The notes beneath the pieces are model-generated. The model did no database searches. It worked only from the letters and a program-made list of their open reading frames with translations, and had not been told where the DNA came from. Source: an uncultured Clostridium sp. (lineage in GTDB: Bacteria > Bacillota > Clostridia > Lachnospirales > Lachnospiraceae). Taken from it: DNA of 25,375 nucleotides. The stretch's first letter is position 1; each line of letters opens with the position of its first letter. The stretch covers positions 1 through 25,375 of the forward strand of contig USFH01000009.1 in the NCBI GenBank assembly GCA_900553925.1. Reading direction: 5' to 3'. Both the position numbers and the translations under genes were made by a program. Positions 1-6,649 of this stretch are shown here, piece after piece.

Positions 1-947
1 TGTCTCGCCATATCAACTTCGCCAAGATCAAGCATAGCTTCAACTACATAAGCATAAAAATGAGAAAGCAAACTAAAGTTTAATATTTTATTTTCATATC
101 GCCTTTTGTAATATTCCAATGAAAGATGTGCTTTTTGGATATACTCATCATTATCCAATCTTTTTCCAGCTTCAATAATAGGACTTAGACAATATGTATG
201 AATTAACTCTGAACAAGTATCTTCGTCACTTCCCCAACAAGTCTCATCTGGTGTTACTAATCGTCCCTCGGGTGTCATACAACTTAATATCCAATCAGCG
301 CCATCCCTGATTGCCTTTTCCACACGTTTCTTATCCGGATGAATATCCAATATTGCAAGTAAACCCTTCAGTATTTGAGCTGAATCAAAAATATAAGCCG
401 ATTGATCATCGGTATCATACCATGAACCATCCGTCTTTTGGATGTCCATAAGCCAATTTGCATACTGTACCGCCAATTCTCTATACCCCCAACGGATTAA
501 CGAAGGAATATAATATCCTGTAACCTCTGGATATGGTTTTATTAAAGTAGAATTATTAACAATTCCTAAATTATTTAATGTGTGCATTTTAATCCAACAC
601 ATATTTTTCTTATATATTTGTATAAAATCAGGTCTCGATAATATCTTTTGTTTTGTAATAGATTGCTGAATTTCCTTTAATGATATATATCTTGTTATTC
701 CCACTCGTTCCAATTGCACCTGAATTTCTTTATAATACAAATCAGAAACAGCTATTACAATCACGTGATCTCTTATTTTCAATAATGCTTGCTCAAAGGA
801 TATAATTTGAATTCCATCCAACAATGCACCTTGTTTATTAAAATCATTGTCTATAAAAAATGCAATATTTTCATTTCCTAATAATTGCAATGCACGTTGC
901 CCATAATTTCCCGATCCAAAAATCACATATACCGCTTTTTTATCCAT
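1..947 (-). CDS. PglD-N-like Rossmann domain plus alpha/alpha-toroid protein (C-terminus cut by window edge)
   Basis: Only the first 315 codons lie in the window; the reading frame is open to base 1. The ATG at 947 has GAGGAG at 955-960 and begins 4 nt after the stop of the radical SAM gene, so the two are probably co-translated. Residues 1-95 form a Rossmann-like module: FGSGNYG glycine loop, FFIDND at the end of strand 2, then a VIVIAVS strand. Residues from about 140 on carry helical hairpins with GYYIPSLIRWG, ANWLMDIQKTDGSW and FDSAQILKGLLAI, a pattern of six-hairpin (alpha/alpha) toroids such as unsaturated glucuronyl hydrolases, C5-epimerases and prenyltransferase-like repeats. The family points to glycan or lipid-linked sugar chemistry, but no catalytic residues can be assigned here. 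Function is unknown. It shares AT-rich composition with the next three genes. Confidence 0.8.
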   Translation of the reverse strand, partial: MDKKAVYVIFGSGNYGQRALQLLGNENIAFFIDNDFNKQGALLDGIQIISFEQALLKIRDHVIVIAVSDLYYKEIQVQLERVGITRYISLKEIQQSITKQKILSRPDFIQIYKKNMCWIKMHTLNNLGIVNNSTLIKPYPEVTGYYIPSLIRWGYRELAVQYANWLMDIQKTDGSWYDTDDQSAYIFDSAQILKGLLAILDIHPDKKRVEKAIRDGADWILSCMTPEGRLVTPDETCWGSDEDTCSELIHTYCLSPIIEAGKRLDNDEYIQKAHLSLEYYKRRYENKILNFSLLSHFYAYVVEAMLDLGEVDMAR

Positions 948-951
948 TGTA

Positions 952-2232
952 CTACTCCTCATATTTTCTATATGGCAACACCTTTTTTGACTGTTCCGCA
1001 ACAGGGATTCTACTATTATTCCAATCTTCTAATGAGCACCCTGTACACCACGAACAGGCTTTTGGCATCATATTTTCATGGTTTAAATACTGTATTATTT
1101 CTCCCTTAGCATCCTCATCATAAATATTTATATAACAATCCCTTGCATGTTTTGGTAATGCATCTAATAATATTAAGGATTTTAAATTACAGCACAAATA
1201 AAATTTCCCCTGATCAACTACCCTACACAAAGTTACACAACCTGATTTACGAAGTTCCAATAATTGTTCATTCGTTTTTGATTGAGAAGCTGGAACATAT
1301 TGCTGAACATACGACCACCATTTAATATCTAGAACCGTATATTTTATTCCATAAGAATTTAAATAATCTATTAACTCATCAATTTTTTTACTTTTTTCTC
1401 CATAATTTGAGATTTCAACAATCAAATTATGCCTAGCTAATTCTTTTAAGGTTTCTTGCGATGGCAACACTGTCCCGTTCGTTAATACCCGAACCATTCC
1501 GACTTTTTGTAAAGTCAATTTGTTTTGAAATATTGCTTTGACAATCTTTGCCAAATCTCTATATAAAAAAGTTTCTCCCCCTATCAACATTATGTCATCT
1601 GTCCAATCTATTAGTTCCATGATTCTATTATAATCTTTTATAACTGTGTCAGAATCAATATCTGATGGATGTTCAAAATACTGCATCATATTACAGCAAT
1701 TTTTACACCTCAGTGTACATCTTGATGTTAAATCCAATTCTAATCTTTTTAATACTATATGTTTTTTCCCCCATATATCATTTACAATTTCTTTGCGACT
1801 TGGACCTTCAATTTCCTGAAACGAAACACTTGGTAGCAATTTTGAAAAATATACCATTTTTTTTGCTTTAACATATGTCCCCGCATCTCCATCCCCTAAC
1901 AATTTATATATGCTTTCTAAATCTAAATTTTTAACTATATCATTTTTATCAATATTGCTAATTTCTAAATCATCAATTTTTTTAATATTATCCTGTGTAT
2001 ATCCAATATTTTGCAGCTGTTTTTTTATTACATCATAGTGCTTTTCAGAGCAAACTACAACTTTTGTATCTGAAACAAATCTAGGTGTTTCAATTTTTAC
2101 ATTTCCATATTTTTTCCCATGAAGATAAACATTATTATCAAAAAAACCTACAATATTCTTTCCTATTTTGTTTAATCTATGATAATTAATTATATTATTT
2201 AACGTAAATGGACATATTATTATTTTTTCCAT
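952..2232 (-). CDS. Radical SAM protein with N-terminal Rossmann-like module and C-terminal auxiliary cluster motif
   Basis: This 426-residue protein has the radical SAM signature C172-x3-C176-x2-C179 (SRCTLRCKNC), which binds a 4Fe-4S cluster, followed by the GGE motif at 218-220 that contacts SAM. Toward the C-terminus, C336-x5-G-x4-C347 and C393-x2-C396-x2-C399 resemble a twitch/SPASM auxiliary-cluster region. The first ~90 residues look like a degenerate version of the Rossmann module in the two flanking enzymes: GFFDNN, then a VVVCSEKHY strand and a QLQNIGY helix, but the glycine loop is lost. SPASM/twitch enzymes modify peptides, proteins or sugars; the substrate here is unknown. No small Cys-rich or leader-type precursor peptide is adjacent, which argues mildly against a classic RiPP. 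The ATG at 2232 lies 1 nt beyond the upstream stop, with AAAGGAG overlapping that stop. Confidence 0.88.
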   Translation of the reverse strand: MEKIIICPFTLNNIINYHRLNKIGKNIVGFFDNNVYLHGKKYGNVKIETPRFVSDTKVVVCSEKHYDVIKKQLQNIGYTQDNIKKIDDLEISNIDKNDIVKNLDLESIYKLLGDGDAGTYVKAKKMVYFSKLLPSVSFQEIEGPSRKEIVNDIWGKKHIVLKRLELDLTSRCTLRCKNCCNMMQYFEHPSDIDSDTVIKDYNRIMELIDWTDDIMLIGGETFLYRDLAKIVKAIFQNKLTLQKVGMVRVLTNGTVLPSQETLKELARHNLIVEISNYGEKSKKIDELIDYLNSYGIKYTVLDIKWWSYVQQYVPASQSKTNEQLLELRKSGCVTLCRVVDQGKFYLCCNLKSLILLDALPKHARDCYINIYDEDAKGEIIQYLNHENMMPKACSWCTGCSLEDWNNSRIPVAEQSKKVLPYRKYEE

Positions 2233-2233
2233 A

Positions 2234-3922
2234 TTAACTCCTTTTTTTTCTACAAAGATAAAGTGTCCTAGTTTCTTCCGGCGTAGATTTTTCTATATCA
2301 ATTATTTCAAAATCCTTTTTTAATGCTTTTTCAAAATTTTCTTTTGTGTACCATTCAAACCCTGTTTTTAAAAAATCAGTTATATATTTGTCGGTCTGCT
2401 CTACGAACTCAATAATCAGATATTTACTCGTAAACAACAAAATTTGGCTAATTATTTCATCGAACGTTAATTGCTGTGCAAACGCAAGATGATGAACAAC
2501 TGCAAATGCCAACACCATTTCCGATTTAAAACGACTTGTTGCCTTTTCTCTCCAAGGAATAATTCCTGTCTCGCCTATCATCTCATCACGATAATAATCC
2601 AATGTCGGTGCGCATAAGGACATAGTAATTGGGATAACATTCTTTATTTTCAAATTTCTAATCTTATCCCACAAATAATCTACACAATTATAATCCATGT
2701 CAATTATAACCGAATACTTTGATTTTTCATGTAAATACGATCCATACCATCCCATATTTCCTGCTAAATCAGTTATTGTCTCCGGTTGAGTTTTTTCTAT
2801 CATTGCGATTGCATTTTTCATTTTTGTAGACCATTTATTCTGATCTGTTGACCACTCCCATTCATCATTTTGATATCCATCCCAGCGTGTTTTTTTCTTA
2901 ACAGAAGAAAAATGTTTTATGCAATTTTTTATTTTTTTTATAAATTCTGATATATCATTCTGTGTAATCGTTCTAATAGCTTGATTATACAGCCCCCTAA
3001 TTTCATTGATTTCTTCTGAACTTAAAAACCCCTGAATGTCAGCTAAAGTAAATTGAAGCCCCATATTTTTTAAGAGAAGATATGCCTTTTCCATCTCTTT
3101 TTTTGAAAACAAGACAAGAGGAATTAAATGTGTATTTATAAACTCAATCAAAGTATTTCTATTTGTAACCCCTAATTTTAACGCTCCAAAATCTAAAAAT
3201 ATAAAATTTCCCTTTGAAACAGTCGCATTCAATGCATGTCCATCGCACAAACCTAAATCAGCCTTTGATAGTTCATATAGCATGTCTGTCATAAATAATG
3301 TATAATCCAAAAACATTTTTGGAGACCACTCAAAGCAATAAGAAATTGGTGTCACAAAGTCATGCTCTAGAACAAGATTGTATGGCAACCCATACGTATT
3401 TCCCGAACACGTTGTATTAACAATATATTTATCAAATAATTTTGCATCTCGACATCTTTCATATATTTTTTTATATCTATCTACACTTTCATCACTTACA
3501 CATCTTAAAATAAAATCCTTATTTTCTATTCTTATAAGTCGCGATGATGGATCAAAACTTTTTATCGGATTTGCTAATTGGGGTAAATCTACATAGCCAG
3601 AGACGTGCCCTGGTACTGCCGATCCCATAGGCAACAACTCATGTGCGAAGAAAAAGTTTTCATTATATATAAATCCCATGCTTTGAAGTTGATTAAAAAT
3701 ATCTGCTGTAAATTTTTTATTTGATACAGAAATTATAATATTTTCACCAGAATATTGCATGGATTCCAAATAATGTGGTGAATAAATTTTAATGTTATCT
3801 ATTATTTGTCCCCATTTTTTTTCATCATTGTCAATAATACAACTAAACTCAAAAATACCTTTACTTTTATTTAGTAGTTCTTCTGCATTTTTCCCAGCAC
3901 CAAACATAATATATTTATCCAT
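2234..3922 (-). CDS. Three-part protein: Rossmann-like module, kinase-like core, class I SAM methyltransferase
   Basis: The protein has 562 residues. Residues 1-95 hold a PglD-N-like module (MFGAGKNAEELL, CIIDND, then an IIISVS strand). The middle contains LCDGHALN at about 225-232 and IFLDFG at 241-246, which together resemble the catalytic Asp...Asn and metal-binding Asp-Phe-Gly motifs of kinase-fold sugar or aminoglycoside kinases. Residues ~380-560 form a class I methyltransferase: TDLAGNMGWYG at 383-393 (SAM loop), IIDMD at 406-410, and LAFAVVHHLAF at about 471-481. A kinase plus methyltransferase in one chain recalls WbdD, which caps an O-antigen with methyl phosphate, although the domain order differs and homology is not claimed; NoeA-like methyltransferases are another comparison. 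The AGGAGG 5 nt before the ATG fixes the start. The substrate is unknown. Confidence 0.82.
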   Translation of the reverse strand: MDKYIMFGAGKNAEELLNKSKGIFEFSCIIDNDEKKWGQIIDNIKIYSPHYLESMQYSGENIIISVSNKKFTADIFNQLQSMGFIYNENFFFAHELLPMGSAVPGHVSGYVDLPQLANPIKSFDPSSRLIRIENKDFILRCVSDESVDRYKKIYERCRDAKLFDKYIVNTTCSGNTYGLPYNLVLEHDFVTPISYCFEWSPKMFLDYTLFMTDMLYELSKADLGLCDGHALNATVSKGNFIFLDFGALKLGVTNRNTLIEFINTHLIPLVLFSKKEMEKAYLLLKNMGLQFTLADIQGFLSSEEINEIRGLYNQAIRTITQNDISEFIKKIKNCIKHFSSVKKKTRWDGYQNDEWEWSTDQNKWSTKMKNAIAMIEKTQPETITDLAGNMGWYGSYLHEKSKYSVIIDMDYNCVDYLWDKIRNLKIKNVIPITMSLCAPTLDYYRDEMIGETGIIPWREKATSRFKSEMVLAFAVVHHLAFAQQLTFDEIISQILLFTSKYLIIEFVEQTDKYITDFLKTGFEWYTKENFEKALKKDFEIIDIEKSTPEETRTLYLCRKKRS

Positions 3923-3949
3923 TTTTTCCTCCTGCTTTGTATATTCACA

Positions 3950-5020
3950 TTACTTTATTATTTCATCTATAAATCCTGGAAGTAAACAAATTTCGTTTTC
4001 ATAATTTATAAGATGATATATATCATTGCTTTTTTTGATTTGTTCAAGAACATCCGATTCCAAAATGAGTTCTTTAACTATTATTTTATCATTAAATATT
4101 TTTATCAAATGATTTTCCGTATCAATTCCTATCTCATATTTATTATGATAATTTATCCATGTCCCAAATTTCCATTGCGGTTTTGATACGGTACTTATTT
4201 TTTCTGCAGTATTGGTATATTTTTTTAAATTAATTTCATCGTCAATAATCATCCACGTATTTTCATTAATTGAATCAACGATAACGTTATTATTGATACA
4301 TTCGAAAAGACAAGCATCTCCCATATCTAATTTACTTGTTTTTTTTATATAATATTTTTCTGGAGATAAAAGTAACAAATGTCCCTGATTGGGATTGTAT
4401 AAACAAAGTTCATCCGTTGTTTTACATATTTGTGAAAATCCATCTTCTTTCGTATTTATATCTATCTTATTCCATTTTTTCCTATCAAAATCATATTCCA
4501 TCAAAAAATTCATATTCCAAATGACACAAATCAGTTTTTGATTATACTCACAAAAATCATTTATACATAGTTGTTCTTGATTATACTTTTTCCATTCAGC
4601 AAGATATTCAACTTCATGTGTTTCCAAATCAAAAGATACCATTTTATGATACTTATATGGTACAAAATATAATTTGTTTTCTTTTGCTGAGCAACCGCAA
4701 AACATATTCTGACGGGGATTTTCAATAGGAATAGATGTAAATTGATCATTTCCAATTGAATAAATTATTAATTCTCTCGCATTATTAGGAATCAAGAAAA
4801 TATCCGACCCTTTTTGATAAATTGCCTTAAACAAGGCCCGAGGTACCTTACCTTCAAAGTTACACGGAATAACTCTTGCCATCGTAATTTTATCAATTTT
4901 AAAATCATATTTCATAAGCAATGGCAATGTTCCATGTGCCATCCAAATTTCCTCATCATTTGCGCACATCGCAAGAGTATTTATCGACATTTCATATTTC
5001 ACTTTATTAACATCATTCAT
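3950..5020 (-). CDS. Predicted seven-bladed beta-propeller protein of unknown function
   Basis: The protein has 356 residues from the ATG at 5020, chosen because AAGGAG lies at 5030-5035 with a 9-nt spacer; a GTG at 5059 would add 13 residues but has no ribosome binding site. I see about seven repeats at roughly 40-50 residue spacing, each a hydrophobic strand, a polar turn and a second strand: MKYDFKIDKI (36-45), IIYSIGNDQFTSI (85-97), VSFDLETHEVEYL (128-140), MEYDFDRKKWNKI (174-186), LLLSPEKYYIKK (216-227), WMIIDDEINLKKY (256-268), HLIKIFNDKIIVK (304-316). This is how beta-propellers look. No signal peptide or membrane helix is visible, so it is probably cytoplasmic, perhaps a scaffold or ligand-binding partner of the enzymes downstream. 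It is the first large gene of the AT-rich operon. Confidence 0.78.
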   Translation of the reverse strand: MNDVNKVKYEMSINTLAMCANDEEIWMAHGTLPLLMKYDFKIDKITMARVIPCNFEGKVPRALFKAIYQKGSDIFLIPNNARELIIYSIGNDQFTSIPIENPRQNMFCGCSAKENKLYFVPYKYHKMVSFDLETHEVEYLAEWKKYNQEQLCINDFCEYNQKLICVIWNMNFLMEYDFDRKKWNKIDINTKEDGFSQICKTTDELCLYNPNQGHLLLLSPEKYYIKKTSKLDMGDACLFECINNNVIVDSINENTWMIIDDEINLKKYTNTAEKISTVSKPQWKFGTWINYHNKYEIGIDTENHLIKIFNDKIIVKELILESDVLEQIKKSNDIYHLINYENEICLLPGFIDEIIK

Positions 5021-5091
5021 ACCATTGTTCTCCTTATAAAAAAGGCCAACTCCGTGCACAATCTCACAGAATCAGCCTTGTTATATCTCAT
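5017..5091 (-). CDS. 24-codon leader ORF overlapping the beta-propeller start
   Basis: An ATG at 5091 is preceded by GGAGG at 5096-5100 with a 4-nt spacer. It opens 24 codons (MRYNKADSVRL, CTELAFFIRRTMV) that stop at a TGA (5019-5017) overlapping the ATG (5020-5018) of the beta-propeller gene as ATGA. The ORF contains the downstream gene's AAGGAG. The arrangement suggests translational coupling or a leader peptide. It lies between the sigma-28-type promoter and the first large gene. The product resembles nothing I recognise and is short enough to have arisen by chance; only the good ribosome binding site and the exact stop/start overlap support it. Confidence 0.4.
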   Translation of the reverse strand: MRYNKADSVRLCTELAFFIRRTMV

Positions 5092-5130
5092 CCGACCTCC
5101 ATGTCATGAATCACGATACATCTATATGAT

Positions 5131-5157
5131 ATATCGACATTTTACATATAATGCTTA
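5131..5157 (-). promoter_or_regulatory. Sigma-28 (SigD/FliA)-type promoter for the AT-rich operon
   Basis: On the minus strand, TAAG (5157-5154, within GGTTAAG) is followed by 15 nt and GTCGATAT (5138-5131). The sigma-28 consensus in Firmicutes is TAAA-N15-GCCGATAT. The match has the same GGTTAAG start as the flagellin promoter in this window. Transcription would start near 5124, about 100 nt before the beta-propeller gene. The site lies just after the terminator that ends the flagellin/licD block and at the AT-rich junction. Prediction from sequence only. Confidence 0.6.
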
Positions 5158-5163
5158 ACCAAC

Positions 5164-5198
5164 AAACGCTGGAGAATTCGATATCTTCTCCAGCGTTT
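5164..5198 (-). terminator. Hairpin terminator ending the licD-rpe-ispD transcript
   Basis: A perfect 13-bp inverted repeat (AAACGCTGGAGAA / TTCTCCAGCGTTT) with a 9-nt loop lies 27 nt after the cytidylyltransferase stop. In the minus direction the stem ends in TTT followed by GTTGGTT, an imperfect T-tract, so termination may be partial. The repeat is nearly symmetrical and could also act on plus-strand transcripts. Confidence 0.65.
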
Positions 5199-5225
5199 AT
5201 GCACATATCTATAAACTTATATCTA

Positions 5226-5945
5226 TTATTTTCGATCTTCCCGAAACCGTTCCAGATCCCCCTGTGTTGTGATCTTATAATTCTTCTCATCCCCGGGTAT
5301 CATGGCAATCTTCATTCCTGCCAGAATTGCCGGTTCAGACGAGCCATTGATTGTGTAGATATCATCTGGGAGTAACGCTTTGCACGCCTCATAATATGGC
5401 ACAAATCGAAACACTTCCGGTGCCTGTCCGGCAAATAATTCCTCTCTACAAAGCGTACTGGTGATTATCTTTCCATCCGCACTTTGATAGATGGTATCCT
5501 TCATCGAAAGTACCGGCATTACTCCATCTTTCCCTGGTAACGCCGCAAAGCAATCGCTTATCATCTGCATCGTCAGATTCGGTCGCGCAGCATCACAGAT
5601 CATGACATTGACATCTTTGGACACTATGCGTCCTGTTCTAATATCCTCTTCAATATCTTCCAACGCATGCAAGATAGATAGTTGCCGGTTGTCTCCCGGC
5701 TCGGAATATCCCATGAATATTTCTTTCCAAGTCGAGGCTGTCAGGTGTTTTCGGATATCCGCTTCGATATCGTCCTCCCACATATCTGCACAGACTATCC
5801 GTATTCTATCGATCTCCGGCGCCTGCACACAGGTTGAAAGCACATATGTCAGAATCATCTTATCATTTACTTGTATATACTGCTTCGGGATATCCGCGCC
5901 AAGTCTGGTTCCGGTTCCTCCTGCTAATATAATTGCAATGTTCAT
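5226..5945 (-). CDS. IspD/TarI-like CTP:sugar- or alditol-phosphate cytidylyltransferase
   Basis: The protein has 239 residues from the ATG at 5945. A longer in-frame opening to 6086 runs back through the epimerase gene and is rejected, because the family N-terminus MNIAIILAGGTGTRLG starts exactly here, 4 nt after the epimerase stop. The nucleotide-binding loop LAGGTGTRLGADIPKQY is at 7-23, the ICDAARP motif corresponds to the family DAARP/DAVRP, and NYKITTQGDL near the end matches the KIT-x-x-DL motif. IspD acts on methylerythritol phosphate in isoprenoid synthesis; TarI and human ISPD/CRPPA make CDP-ribitol. The neighbours here (a pentulose-phosphate epimerase and a LicD transferase) favour a CDP-pentose or CDP-pentitol product over isoprenoids. 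No TarJ-like reductase is visible in the window, so the exact substrate stays open. Confidence 0.85.
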   Translation of the reverse strand: MNIAIILAGGTGTRLGADIPKQYIQVNDKMILTYVLSTCVQAPEIDRIRIVCADMWEDDIEADIRKHLTASTWKEIFMGYSEPGDNRQLSILHALEDIEEDIRTGRIVSKDVNVMICDAARPNLTMQMISDCFAALPGKDGVMPVLSMKDTIYQSADGKIITSTLCREELFAGQAPEVFRFVPYYEACKALLPDDIYTINGSSEPAILAGMKIAMIPGDEKNYKITTQGDLERFREDRK

Positions 5946-5949
5946 GTCT

Positions 5950-6606
5950 CTATCCAATCTCCCGTATCTCACGCAGGATATCGCCATATGGGCGGTCCTT
6001 TCCGAATAGAACCGTCGTACCCAGTACGAACCCATCGACACCCTTCGGTGCAAATTCCTCGATCTTATCCTTGCCACAGGCACCATCCCAGTAGACCTTG
6101 ACGCCCATTTCTTCTTTCATAGATACCAGGCGTTCTACTTTCTCACCGACATAAGGCAGGTACATCTGTCCGGCATTCCCCGGATTCACGGTCATGACAA
6201 GCACCTTGTCCACGATATGTAACATCTCATATACCGTCTCGATACTTGTTCCCGGATTGATTGCAATCCCCGGTATCATGCCCGCATTTATAATCTTCTG
6301 CAACGTCGTAGATGGATGATACTCCGCTTCCGGATGGATGTATACCGTATCACCTTTTCGAAGGCGATTCAGGAACATCTGGATATTGTTGTTCGGATGC
6401 TCGATCATCAGATGGACATCCAGCGGTGTTGTCGTTGCCGATGCGATATATGCCATATCATAGAGCGACATCGCGAAATTCCCTACATATCGTCCGTCCA
6501 TGATGTCGATATGGAAAGAATTGATTCCCGCCGCATCCAATTCCTTCACTTCTTTCTCCAGGTTTCCAAAATTCGCACACATCATGGATGCATTCAATTC
6601 AAACAT
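5950..6606 (-). CDS. Ribulose-phosphate 3-epimerase family protein (divergent paralogue)
   Basis: The protein has 218 residues, the full length of an Rpe TIM barrel. The metal ligands of the family are present: H32 and D34 in FHIDIMDG, H65 in DVHLMI, and D174 in YWDGAC. The loop VMTVNPGNAGQ (138-147) and the phosphate-binding GTTVLF near the C-terminus also match. Departures from housekeeping Rpe are VGNF for VPNF after the metal motif and WDGAC for VDGGI at the last ligand, so the sugar may differ from ribulose 5-phosphate. Its position between the LicD protein and the cytidylyltransferase suggests it supplies an epimerised pentulose phosphate for nucleotide activation. An AAAGGGG ribosome binding site precedes the ATG, 43 nt after the licD stop. 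Confidence 0.85.
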   Translation of the reverse strand: MFELNASMMCANFGNLEKEVKELDAAGINSFHIDIMDGRYVGNFAMSLYDMAYIASATTTPLDVHLMIEHPNNNIQMFLNRLRKGDTVYIHPEAEYHPSTTLQKIINAGMIPGIAINPGTSIETVYEMLHIVDKVLVMTVNPGNAGQMYLPYVGEKVERLVSMKEEMGVKVYWDGACGKDKIEEFAPKGVDGFVLGTTVLFGKDRPYGDILREIREIG

Positions 6607-6649
6607 AGTACATAACCCCTTTCTCGCTTGTTCCCCAAACCACTTCTAC

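Noticed and set aside
952..2232. RiPP gene cluster around the radical SAM protein
   Set aside because: No precursor-like peptide, protease or peptide exporter is visible; the 24-codon ORF at 5091 is far upstream and has no typical core.
5946..6086. In-frame upstream extension of the cytidylyltransferase by 47 residues
   Set aside because: It runs through the coding end of the epimerase gene; the family N-terminus MNIAIILAGG begins at 5945.
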